Positions 12,611-23,529 of a DNA stretch of 64,000 nt are shown here, one piece after another. The stretch spans positions 618,148-682,147 of the forward strand of contig SSNU01000075.1 in assembly GCA_012064415.1 (NCBI GenBank), read 5' to 3'. This stretch comes from Gyrodactylus bullatarudis. Lineage: Eukaryota > Platyhelminthes > Monogenea > Gyrodactylidea > Gyrodactylidae. The number at the start of each line of letters is the position of its first letter. Position 1 is the stretch's first letter. A program made the translations under genes and the position numbers. Below the pieces are notes generated by a model. The model saw only the letters and a list, made by a program, of their open reading frames with translations. It was not told the origin of the DNA and ran no database searches.

Positions 12611-13154
12611 GCGAACAACGTTATAGTAAATTTTTATCTTTTTATAGTGCCCCTAATGGTATTCTTACAGTTTCTTCTTACCACTAGCTAATGATTTAAT
12701 AAAAAATTTTATTTCCAAAATCTAAGACACATTTTTGACAATTTTAGTAGAAAACAGTGTTTACAAAGTTTTATCAGATTAAATCAGTGAAATTATTCAC
12801 AAAATGACAAATGAAAAATTTGTAATTCAAGTTAAAGTACATTTTTTCTAACATGTCAGGAGAAATATGATTTAATTGATCTCCAAAATTGTAGTAGGCT
12901 TAAATAAAGCTGATTCGAAATTAAATTTTTGTCCAATTTTACTAAAAAAGTAAGCTTGTGATATTGCATATATCGAATCATCTAAAAAAGAACTCTTCTA
13001 AAAAATCGTAAAATAGGCTCGGAAGAAATATTATAGTATAGTAAACATTTACAGTATGATTACGTTTTGAAAGAATTGTAATTTTTTGAACAAATTTAAA
13101 TGATAACAACTAATTTTGCTCAGTTTTATACTAGTTCTGATTAATCACAAAAAA
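12611..13154. other. No recognised feature
   Basis: AT-rich sequence without a coding frame or clear repeat. Confidence 0.4.
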
Positions 13155-13600
13155 TGTTGTCTATACCTTTTGCAGGTCATTTTGAGAGAAAGTGTTGAAC
13201 AAACTGGAAGATAGTTGTTTTCATTATAAAGATATGTAAAAAATGGAGTATAAATGTAGTGTAATTACATAGAAGTATATGTACAACAGTCCATTCTGAT
13301 ATATAATTATATATATATATTAATTATAATTAATGGTATGACGGATTAATTAACAGGACTGTGACTAAAAAATAAACTCAAATCAAAAAGAAAGTTTATA
13401 TTTCAATTTGAGAACATTATTTATTCGATTAAATCTTGTTTATTCATTATAATAGGAAAATATTTTTCAACATGTATGGCACATTGAGAAATTGTAGCTG
13501 GAGATAACTGTCTTATAGCTCGTTCAGCCCCAATTTCTAAAATTCTAGCAGTTTGTTCAACACTTTCTCTCAAAATGACCTGCAAAAGGTATAGAAATAT
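13155..13600. repeat. Inverted repeat arms 13155-13205 and 13555-13600
   Basis: The word TATACCTTTTGCAGGTCATT and about 25 bases beyond it (plus strand, from 13155) recurs inverted near 13590. The arms are about 45 bp, enclosing about 350 bp. The right arm is part of the coding remnant 13421-13856, so the left arm is an inverted duplicate of that coding segment (it encodes VILRESVEQTG before a stop). Confidence 0.7.
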
Positions 13601-13856
13601 TTCGTTCTAGGTGCTTAGGTAATATATCCCACAGGAACGTCTTATTTGGTAATTTGAGGACGAAACGCGCGTATATGTTTTCCATATATATACTTAGATT
13701 ATTTCTAAATGCTTTGTGAGTTTCTTTTGTACCAGTCTCGGTGAGATACATTAGTAAGCTGTAACATTCAGCGTCATGGGCTAATCCATTACCAAATAAG
13801 ACGGGGTGATTTTCAAAACCAGAATCAGCATATTTGATTTCTTTGACTAAAATCAA
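13421..13856 (-). pseudogene. Unidentified repeated coding remnant, apparently spliced
   Basis: Two coherent coding stretches lie in tandem on the minus strand. The first (about 13856-13585) includes GNGLAHDAECYSLLMYLTET, TKETHKAFRNNL and LPNKTFLWDILPKHLERN. The second (13579-13421) follows a good acceptor, CTTTTGCAG at 13580-13588, and reads VILRESVEQTARILEIGAER, then AIRQLSPATISQCAIHVEKY, ending in a stop at 13421-13423. The frame changes between them, so either an intron or a frameshift separates them. The beginning of the first frame is foldback-element sequence, so the true 5' end is lost. A piece of the first stretch recurs on the minus strand at 42735-42780 (TGTREIHKTFRNNL), which marks it as repetitive. 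I do not recognise the family. Confidence 0.5.
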
Positions 13857-13905
13857 CTTTTGATCACTCTCTCACATTGAAATCAGCAAAAATTAGCCAA
13901 GAAAA
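13788..13905 (+). repeat. Fragment of the 23.5/59.1-kb foldback family
   Basis: The segment reading GATTTTCAAAACCAGAATCA, then CATATTTGATTTCTTTGACT, then CTCTCTCACATTGAAATCAG matches internal sequence of the foldback elements at 23.9-24.0 kb and 59.5-59.6 kb. It abuts the unidentified coding remnant. Confidence 0.65.
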
Positions 13906-14280
13906 ATAGCCCTGACCAAGATCACTGGATTTTATTACATCAATGAACACTAGGACTCAAAAATATAGAAATTTCTCTAAACTGTAGCTAAAATCATTTA
14001 AAAATATTGATGGAGATAGGATCGCTGTAAAAAAAATTATGATCAACTTTGGCAAATAAACTACAAATATTGAAATGCCTAAAGTTGATCTTTCAATAAA
14101 TATAATTTCTTTCATAAGGTGAATATTTTCTTGTAATGTTACAAATGAATAATTAGTTTTCAGAATGCCTGATAGTCTGCAAACTCACTGATTGTTGCCC
14201 AGGGATTTTGTAGAATTCCTAAAGTTTTCAGATTCACTGTAACTAGTTAATGGCTAACCACTGGTTATTACTAATTAATA
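13906..14280. other. No recognised feature
   Basis: AT-rich spacer. Near its end, TGGTTATTACTAATT is matched inverted by AATTAGTAACCA just after the LINE insertion at 15.2 kb, so the LINE probably landed in a palindromic site. Confidence 0.4.
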
Positions 14281-15223
14281 ATGAAAAATTCCCTTGATAT
14301 TATTAAAATAAATCATAACTTCTCCCTTCTTAAAGATTCACTCGAGACCATGGGGCTCTATATTAATAGAGATAAATGCAAAATTTTGCTCCCATCGGGT
14401 CTCCCTGCAACCCTCCTTGAATCTCTTCTACTTCCTGGAGAAATTGTCTCCTTAACTTTTGACCTAGGTTTCGGTATTAACTCTAAACTAAAAATTAACC
14501 CTCACTCTAACCTGCCTAATATAAACTCCATGATCATGGCCATTCTTAAATTTTCGAAATCTCTATCCTTAAGAATAAAGGCGTATAAGTCATTAGTGCT
14601 TACAAACTTTGACTATATCTCACCCCTTTTAATTAACTTGACTATTGACCAGGCTAGATATATCGAAAGAATTCAAAGTAGTTTTCTTTATTCTCTCTAC
14701 CCTAAACTTAATTCATACAATGCTCGCATTTCGGCGTCTGGCCTCAATGGGTCCGTCGTTACGCTTTCATCATAAAAAATCCTCTGATTCTTCGATCAGA
14801 ATCGAAAGGTCTTACAATCTAAGAAATATGTCATATGAAAATAACTACTTACTCTCTACCTATAATAAACTTAACGATAAATATGACTTATCTAATTGTG
14901 ACAACCTAAACTCGATTAAAAATATTATGAAACATATTCGATCTAAAATCGACTACACCTACTCTCTCCTATATCCTGATCTTCATTAAGTAGAAACTAC
15001 CAAGTGCTATTCGATTAAACTTTTCAGATTTACATCCAACGCTAAACCATCGAAGATGTTCTAATCCAAAAGCCAATTCGATCGCAATCAAAAACTCTTT
15101 CAAGACTATGTTTCATCCTTATAATGATAAACCTTTAAAAGATTTACTATTTATTTGTATTCTCCATTAGTATTTTGTTGCATTTCTTATTTCTCAATAT
15201 AGATTTTATTCTAACAAAAAAAA
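14281..15223 (+). mobile_element. 5'-truncated LINE retrotransposon copy
   Basis: A copy of the LINE at 60.2-64.0 kb, beginning inside ORF2 just after the FADD catalytic box and running to the family 3' end, TTCTAAC plus an A-run. The coding sequence shows SLDIIKINHNFSLLKDSLE, LPATLLESLLLPGEIV and RIKAYKSLVL, then breaks frame near 14750 and resumes to HIRSKIDYTYSLLYPDLH before the stop at 14987-14989. Truncation at the 5' end is typical of target-primed reverse transcription. It cannot encode active protein. Confidence 0.9.
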
Positions 15224-16954
15224 TTAGTAACCAGGGAATCTGAATACCGAGTTTTACAGAATCCCTGGCTTACTATAAGTTTCCAGAATCACTGTAACAT
15301 ATGAAGATAATCTTGACAGTTCTATCAAACTTCGTCTTCGTCGTTGAAAAATTTCGAATCTTTGTGATGTATCCACAGTATCTTGTATGGGACTTCATAA
15401 TAGTTATAATTAAGGGGTTATTGAGAAAAACCAGTGAATAGAAAAATTTGATTCTTTATTCATCTTCCTCAAGTAAACAGATAAAATTCCATTACTCTAA
15501 AGTTTATGGTCTGAGAGTAAAGAGTTGAAACTTACTTTCTCATTGATAAAATTCAAAAATTGTTCATCCATAAAATTTACTTGCTCGTTTGTCTAATCAC
15601 ATAAAAACATTGAGTCAAGAGCATGGGAAAGGAATTTTTTCAGTTTTCATATATTCAAGGAGAGAGTTAAATGGGAATTCATCATCATCATCATCATCTG
15701 ATCTAATCTTAGATTAGGAAATTTTGAATTTATAATCAATTTAAGTTCCCAGTCAATTTTTGTTGTAGATTAGAACTGTTTTGTCCAATTAGGATCTCTT
15801 ATACATGATATAAATCAAGTTAATTTGAAGAAGGGAATTTAGGATTTTTTTCATCAAAAAAATCGAATTTTATCAAGACCTTTTGCAGTTCGTTAAAGAA
15901 GATATGAAATTCGATAAGGAATTCGTGAAATTCAGTAAGAAACTCATGAAATGCATTAAGGAATAGTATTTTAAAATGTCATTATGTAAGGAAGATATGA
16001 AATTCAATATGTAAGTTGTGAAAAACGATATGGAATTAATGCAAATCATTAAGGAATATTCAAGTTTTATTCTAACTTAATTAAGATTTATTCGTCAATC
16101 AAAGATATCAATTCTTTGCTTGCAAGGAGACAGAATTAAGATAGATCATTAGGCCCACGTCCAAGATATGAAGTGAAAAAAGTTTTGAACAAATCCATTT
16201 TTAAGAAAATTGTGGGATATTTCACGATTAGACAAAGAAATCATCGTGTTAAAATTAATTATTTGATCATTTTCCCTGCTTTAGAAATGATGAATTTATC
16301 TAAAATTTCATAGATTTGGCCAAGAAACTTCTCGGGATTACTCATTTTATCATAAAAAATTATAAGATATTTGTCATTATGTCTATACGATGTCTTTAAA
16401 GTTTGAATCAGAATTAATTTTTGACTTCTTCAGATGATGGAAATTTGTCAACTAGAGCAAAATAGATGTAGATGAAAATCGTCTTGAAAGAAAAAATCGA
16501 CGCGGGTCTTTTGGTTTCCAACAGTTTGAGGTGTTCTGAATCGAATAAGCTTCATTCTAAATAAAATAGTAGGTTCTTTGTTATCTTTCATATCTAAAGT
16601 AAGTAAAAACATTTCCTTAGTCAGATAATAATTCATGTCTCTCGAAAATAGAATCTGGTGGTGAAGAAAAAACTCTTAGAAAATGTTAATCTTCAAGTGG
16701 GAAATTTATTTAGTAAAATTGATTAAAATATACTGTATTATCAGTCTATTTCCAAGATAGTTCTCTTATAATCTTTTTAATCTAAAAAGATTGAAGTTTT
16801 ACAAGTATATAAAGCCAAACGAAAATGTCAATGCCACCAAAGGATCAGACTAGATCGTAAATCAGTCTATTTTGCTATTTTGAATGAGGCAATTCATCTT
16901 TGACAAAATGTCACCAGAATTAGACTAAAATTAACCCTTTCAGGACCGAGGAGA
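15224..16954. other. No recognised gene; short ATC microsatellite
   Basis: No coding or transposon signal seen. A (TCA)n run of about six units lies at 15679-15697. The sequence after the LINE (GTAACCAGGGAATCTGAAT) has partial inverted similarity to the sequence before it at 14.2 kb. Confidence 0.4.
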
Positions 16955-17017
16955 TTAACCCCTTCGAGCCCATAAGAAAACAGTGATCGCCTGAAATAGT
17001 TGAATCGAAGGGGTTAA
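16955..17017. mobile_element. Miniature TTAA-bounded element (63 bp)
   Basis: TTAA at 16955-16958 is followed by CCCCTTCGA. The other side ends TCGAAGGGG followed by TTAA at 17014-17017. TTAA duplications with ends beginning CCC are the hallmark of piggyBac-type transposition. At 63 bp including the duplications it would be extremely small and entirely non-autonomous. It could also be a chance palindrome, but the 13-base perfect match including TTAA argues against that. Confidence 0.5.
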
Positions 17018-18585
17018 ATATGAATGCATATTCGGAATCATAATGAACGATGGCTGAATAAAAAAAATCTTTAATCATCTGAAAATCTTTTTCTATACAT
17101 TTCCCCTATCAACTTTCAAGCGACCACACAAGTAATTTTATTAATTTTCTAATAAATAGGGTAAATTTAGATAGTCATAGAAGCGATCTGTTAGCTTCGA
17201 GTCATAGGTAATTTTAATCAAAGAAATTTTACCTATAATATAATCTATATGTTAACGTGTATATTGAAACTGCGGGAAAAGTTCCAATTTGATAAAATTT
17301 TCAACACTTGGTTTGGTGTGAATTGGCACGGAATAATTTTATATAGGCAATGAAAACAAACCTTAAAGAATTCATCGAAAAGAATTCAAGTTGCAGAAGC
17401 AAAAAACAATGGGCTTTACGAATGATCATAAAAGGAGCTCATTTTCTGAATAATATTTACAACTTTTAATAAGTGAAGAATTTATTAAAAATAAACTATC
17501 TAACAGTAAATATCATACAGTAAATATTCTCTAAGAGTTTTAGTATTTCTAACTTTAATAATAAGTAAAGTATCAATACTCACTCGGGAGTTTCGAAACT
17601 CACAAGTTTCAATACTCACGGAAACTGTGAATTTAGAAACCAGTATCAATATTCACGAAAATATTCGTGAGTTTCAATATTTACAGTAACATTTGCATTC
17701 TCATATGTTGCAGTAATTTATCTGGATTGCTATGAAACTGAGGACTTTTTAACCCTATCGAGACGATAAGAAAACTACAGTTCTCCTCGAGTTTTCGTGC
17801 TTGAGAATGCTTTTTCTCACTTGAGAAGGTTCTAAAAGCATACTCATAGGAGTCAACCAATAATTCCATTTTTAATTTAAATTGAGTTTTGATTAAGTCG
17901 TGAACAGTCTAGGCTAGGGAGGGTCCCTCCATAAATCGTTAAAAATGTCACCCGGCTTTTCATGCTATTTAAGGGATGTTGAATCAGAATAAGGGCTTTA
18001 TTTTGGCACCAGTAGCGTGGAAATGCTTTTTGAATTTTTGTTGGTTCAGAATTTCTTTACCACTTGTAAGAGAATACACGAATGATGAAATTCATGATAA
18101 CAAGCAGAAAACGTTTCACGATAATTTCAGAGTATAACGATGGCTCTTGCAACATTTGAGTAAATCAAAAAAGTATTTTAAAGAGCCTAATTTTGAAACT
18201 TGTAACTGAAAATATTTTATTCTTTTAATCATCATCTAGTTTATGATTTTAAAATGTGAGAATAATAGCTTTTAGATGATATTCAACAATCAACTGATTT
18301 CTCAGAAATACGGTTGATAAAATTATTTCAAAATACAGTTTTTTAGCTAAAATTAAATTTCTAATTTTATAAACCAACTTACTTTTAAAACAGTTAAGGT
18401 CCAGAACTCTAAAAGCTTCTAGGCACATATGACAACTTTTATTTTCTCAAACTAGGTGTCCATGTTAGTGTCAAAATTCGAGTGACTTTTTTATTTTCCA
18501 AAATTCAAAATTAGGGACTCACTCTAGTGTAGGCTAACATACTCATTGGAACATGAATGTAACAAAATAGAGAGGTTTTAGATAA
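17018..18585. other. Gene-free stretch with one dispersed repeat
   Basis: No gene. 17913-18005 (GGCTAGGGAGGGTC, then GTTGAATCAGAATAAGGGCT, then TTATTTTGGC) is a diverged copy of 43550-43640. Around 17585-17690 short direct words on the theme CAATATTCACG/GTTTCAATACTCAC repeat several times. Confidence 0.45.
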
Positions 18586-18731
18586 ATTTAAGAGGAATGG
18601 CCAAAAGAAATAGAAGAGTCAAAATTACGTTTAAATGAGAATGGTTATCCCAACAGGTTTGTAGACAAATTCATCAATATGTCTGATGATGTAGATGAAA
18701 GGGTCGACAGAGATGAAGGATGGTTTCAGTA
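18586..18731 (+). pseudogene. Short Penelope-like coding remnant
   Basis: One frame reads EIEESKLRLNENGYPNRFVD then KFINMSDDVDERV before a stop. It aligns by eye with the segment DERSKLKNLLKRDGYPDSFI of the Penelope-like element at 55.6 kb, the linker between reverse transcriptase and GIY-YIG. The N-G-Y-P block is characteristic of that linker in these elements. No flanking RT is seen. Confidence 0.45.
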
Positions 18732-20059
18732 ATGATGTAAGGAGATGGTTTGTGTAAGCATTGATAAAATTTTTTCCTTAAATCCATAGATCTGTGTAAT
18801 AATTCCATGTTTAGTTGGAAAAAATAGTAAAATTAGATTAGTTTGTTGCTGTGTATTACAGTGTGTAATCTACCCCCTTTGTATGTGGTGTTCATTTTTC
18901 AAATAAAAATGTTAAGCTCTGTCATCCGAATTTAGCTTTAAGATTTTTAATTTTTTTAAATTTTGTATAAAAGAAATAATAAAATTTACTTTAGGGGAGA
19001 AGAAAGAGATTTTGACAATTAAGGGCCATTATTTCGGCCATACCGATAAAAAACGGCCATCGGTGTGATACATGCTATATATAATATATATATATGAAAT
19101 TCTAATTCGTACAATTCCTATAATAAGGCTCAATTATTTTGTATTGTCAATTGCCAAACTCATTGGCGACTCAAGTTTGAAAAAGTACATTACGGAATCG
19201 ATCAAAATTTTTCATTTGTGCATTTAATTTTTTACGTAAAAATTAAACGAGTTTTTAAAAATTTATTTTGAGTATCAGTTATTTGATGTTGATCATATTT
19301 TTATTGAATAACTGTAGGTAGATAACAATTATTAGAGTACTGAAGGTTGTAGGTTATTTCCTATGCCTGTTATAACAGTTCCTTATTGTCCCTTCCATAA
19401 ATAAGATTCCATAAGAGAAATCAAAGTTTACGCTAAGAAAATGATCGACTGTTTTAAATAAAATAAGAAAATTATGTTGAATATATTTTTATTCTCTTTT
19501 GGTGACAGGAAACTACTTCAAAAATAGTTTCAACATCTTCCAAAGCTTCCTAATGTACCTAGCTATATAAATATTTTATTTATTGGTAAAATGCACAAAC
19601 TATTATTATATATACCATGAATAAATTAAGCTACTCAAAAAATTCATTAGAGATTTTTAAAAATATTACAAAAGAAATATAAGTGGAAGGAAATCTTTGG
19701 ATGATTTTCTTTTCTTATGAATTAAAAATCACTTGAGTCTGAATTGAGATGAAATTAAAATCATTTTGTCTTGATCAATTAAAAATTCCGAGTCTAATGA
19801 TTCAAAGTCTTTTAATTCGTTCATTCAGGTTTTGAATGAAATACCAATAGAATACCACTGGGTTATTTTCATCACAGATCCTCATTATTTTTCCTTTAGG
19901 CATTAGAAAATACTTTGTTCACCACTACTAATAGTTACACTGGGGGAAATTAAAAAAATGATTTTGACTTATTAGACTTAAATGAAATTTCGTAAAACTG
20001 ATGAAACCGCCTGTAATTTTGTTTAAATAATCTTTGAGCTATTTCTGAATCATTCCACC
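18732..20059. other. No recognised gene; TA-rich microsatellite
   Basis: Only AT-rich sequence. A TA repeat lies at 19076-19095. Nothing else is supported. Confidence 0.4.
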
Positions 20060-20376
20060 ATGTCTGGCTGAGTCAACTCTTTAAATGATTCTTGTATCAT
20101 ATAAACAAAATTTCGGAAATTTTCAAATTTTGAACGTTTTTTATTTTAATTTTTGTTAATTATATTCGATTTTATTAACTTTATGCAGTTATGAATAGTT
20201 TAAATATTTTATTTAAATAGTTTTTCATATCTTGCATTTTGAATGTAAAAGATTAAGACATTTTTAATGAAAATATAAATCAAGAGAATATTAAGAACGT
20301 TCAAAATTTAAAAATTTCCGAAATTTTGTTAATATGATCCAAGAATCATTTAAAGAGTTGACTCAGCCAGACATGG
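20060..20376. repeat. Foldback: 78-81-bp inverted arms around about 160 bp
   Basis: The left arm (about 20060-20137) begins CATGTCTGGCTGAGTCAACT and continues to GAACGT. The right arm (about 20296-20376) begins ACGTTCAAAATTTAAAAATT and returns to AGTTGACTCAGCCAGACATG. Mismatches are few. It looks like a small non-autonomous inverted-repeat element; no target duplication is obvious. Confidence 0.7.
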
Positions 20377-20735
20377 TAAAATTTTACGCAGATTCTGAAT
20401 CTGCTTTCAAAAATTTCATAAGTTGCTCAGTTTTTGCGCAATTCGCGAAAAACCGAAATAGCACAATTTTCATAATCATGACTTGAATAAATCAATTTTT
20501 CGACTTGTTCCTTAGACATTTCAGAGTAAAATTTGATAACATTTGAAAGAGCGTAAAATTTTCTATATGATGCTCATAAGTTCAAACATGCTTTTGGAAT
20601 GGATCATCCTCAAAGTTGTTCGTAAAGTTGAAAAAAGATGAAAAATTAGCGAAAAATGCCATGCACTTTTTTGTTTTTACCCTTCAACAGGCTATCTTAT
20701 TTTGATAAAATCTCAAATTATAATACAAAAGAAAA
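20376..20735 (+). repeat. Dispersed repeat, copy at 58.7 kb inverted
   Basis: About 350 bp containing ACGCAGATTCTGAATCTGCT, then TTTTTGCGCAATTCGCGAAA, then CCATGCACTTTTTTGTTTT. The same sequence, inverted and moderately diverged, is at 58733-59060. Non-coding in both copies, it abuts the foldback on its left. Confidence 0.7.
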
Positions 20736-22140
20736 AATATTGATTTTTAACCTATATCCTCGCTCATTCTTAATAAACATGGTTTAATCTCAATAACGTA
20801 GTCTTATGTCTAAACATAAAAACGCAGTACATCGGTCATTATTTCTTCTATAACACGAATCAGTTTATCATCAACCAAAAGCACTGAGAGCCTAAACATT
20901 GGTTCGATAAAAGGTATGACATTAATTACAATGAGTTGAGTTTGGTAAAATATTAGTGACTTCCATCGTTGTCAAGCCTTAGCTCTCTTTAGTACAGAGT
21001 CTGTACTTGACCAATTTAACACAGTTTTTACTCAACTTTAAGTATATTCGATTATACTTTTGAAAAGCCTAGAGGAAAAACGTAGCATTGAATTTTGATC
21101 TTTTGACTTGTAATTTTTGTTCATTTCAAAGTGAAAAAGTGAATATTCGATGATCTAATTCAAATGATTTTCAAGCACAAACTGATCATGATTCGAATTA
21201 GGATTCTTGATTTTTTTTCTAATCGTGATGGTAAAAATGCAATTTCCTCCTATCGTTCCCTTCGAGATCAACAATAATTTTAACAAAAAGTTTAAACGAT
21301 GGAAACTCATCTTCACGTCAACTAGCCTTATATTCTTGGTAAAAAAGTGTAAAGTTACTTTTTTATTGATTCAGTGAAACTTGATATTTCTTTAGTATTT
21401 TGTAACTATCCATCTTTTTTCTTTAGAGAATCATTAAAATTTGATCACAAACTCTTTAGATGTTCTCCTCTTGATTTGATGAATGTAAATTAAAAATTAA
21501 TTTTGGAAGAGCATGTTCACTCTTAAGTAAGCATTAATCTCTTGATACATTTTTGATTCAAAATTTTCTTAATTAGATCGATGAAAAAATTTTTCCATCT
21601 TGTGAACTGAAAACTTGTCTTATTCGAAAAGTCATTGCTCTCTTTAATTAGTGTTTCTAGGCATTCAGCCTACTAGCGTGTGGTCACAGGCTACTAAAGC
21701 TAATTGATATGAAGTTGGGAGTTTATGATTTTCACGAAAACCTCGATATTTTTATCATGAATTCGAATTTCTCAGAAATTTTTTCGCAATCCTACTCATG
21801 TTGCCCACTTTCACCAGTTGAAGAAATAAATTCTGAAAAAAAAATTTTCTGAAAAATATGACCATTTTTCAAATTTAAATTTGGCGTTCTAAAGATAAAA
21901 AGAAAATAATTAGTTAAAACATTGATATGATACAAGAGACTGGCATATATGAAATTTAAAAAATAAAATTGATTAGTTAAAAATTATCAGAAGCCGACGA
22001 TGAACTGAGGATCAAGAATTTGAGGACCTCAAATAGACAGAAAAATAATTTGAACGAAAAAATACAAAAATAGTCGAACTTCATCAAGAATATCATTGTT
22101 GGTTTTGAGCCCTTCCATTGGTTGATATTGCATTGTAATA
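20736..22140. other. Gene-free stretch with a foldback-family end
   Basis: No gene. From 21696 the sequence TAAAGCTAATTGATATGAAG and GTTGGGAGTTTATGATTTTC matches the inverted ends of the foldback family described at 23.5 kb, and carries on for about 150 bp. A partner end is not evident. Confidence 0.45.
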
Positions 22141-22158
22141 ATATTTAAATGTTAACCA

Positions 22159-22213
22159 GGGTAGAGTCTGAAGAGACCCGGCGAAATATAACGTTTATCA
22201 CTAAAATATACGC
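22159..22213 (+). ncRNA. Hammerhead-ribozyme-like motif, family A copy 1
   Basis: Core box CTGAAGA (22168-22174), an 8-nt stem II arm GACCCGGC, then GAAA (22183-22186), a palindromic short stem III around AACGTT, then UC at 22198-22199 as predicted cleavage site. Stem I is AGT (22165-22167) with ACT (22200-22202), and GTA (22161-22163) can pair with TAC (22209-22211) beyond an internal loop. This is the type I hammerhead layout known from animal Penelope-like elements and retrozymes. Stem II has one mismatch here (GAC against GGC), repaired in the copy at 36.06 kb. Self-cleavage is inferred, not shown. Confidence 0.6.
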
Positions 22214-23529
22214 ACGTTTTCTCAAACCTTCCTTATGAGTTTAGAAACCAAAAAGAAAAATAATTCTTTATATTCAAGAATAACATAAAATGAATTTTGA
22301 TTATTTAGATAATTTATGTATTAAGAGTTCAGGACTGATTTTAGAAGACCTCAAATAGCCAGAAAAATATTTCTCAAAATTCAAGATCAATCAATTTCTG
22401 ATTAATTAGGATTGATTTCAAAATTCAATTACTCACTAGAGATGTAACGAATTTAAACCTTTTTCCGTAAAATTTCCACATATAATTTTAATAACAATGA
22501 TGTGTGGAACTAAAATAACCGAAAATTCGTTTGCAATCCCATGCATAGTCGTGCATTGCCTATTTTCCCTAAATTCTCTTGAAGGCATATTGGTATAACA
22601 AAATTCAACAGAAATCATCCTAACACTATTGTATTACTGTTTTCATTGAAAAAAAACCTTGAAGCTTAAGAGTTATTCAAAATATTAATGAAAACGTAAT
22701 AAAATTTCATTGAAAATCTAGCGGCATTTTTAAAAAAAGACTGAAAAGTAAGAACTCATAGTATTATCATTTGAGTAGGTTTTTAAAATAGGTTGAAAAA
22801 TTTGTTACATCTCTATTACTCCCCAATTCATTGTATATCTGAACATAGTAAGAAAGAAACATATTCACTAAATATTATTCAGTTTCATAGGATCCTTCTT
22901 TAAAATCTTTATCATGAATTTTTGTAAAAATCATCAATTCCTTTCTTTATGTTAACTAGCTGAAGTTTTATAATCCTTGCAAATTATTTGATAAGGATAC
23001 TTATTTAAATCTTTATGCTTTCAAGATACTATTGATCTTTATCAGAAGGAAAAAGATTCTCATAATAATTCCCCATGAATAGAAATCCCTTTGTACTCAA
23101 TTAGAATACTATTTTTAAATTCATACAATCTAGAAATGATGCATGAAATACAAGTTAGAAGAATATCTAAATTTCTCATGCAATCTCTTATTTCATATAA
23201 CTGATGAAAAGATCATTTAGGTGAATTCCGAAATCAATACTTGAGAACCTCAGGAACTAATATGAAAACGAGATAGACTGAATGGACAGTTACAAATCGT
23301 TCCCTTCCATCAGAAGACAGATGCCTTTCAAGATGTCTGAGCCTTCTAAGATGATCAATAAATGGAGAGGCTCAAAAAAATTATGTTTAGTTCAAAAACC
23401 AACTATCATATTCTTGGAAAAGTTCGACAATATTGTCGTAGATAAGTATGAACTTATAAGAAAAATTTATCTAGGTAACATTTTCTCTCAAATGAAGAAT
23501 GTTGATCAACAATATCTGATTTAAAATAT
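22214..23529. other. No recognised gene
   Basis: The first 60 bases continue the family A repeat (ATATACGC then a CTTNNGAGTTTAGAA segment shared with 36.0 and 36.35 kb). The rest, including an 80-codon frame at 23282-23524, shows no domain I recognise. Confidence 0.4.
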
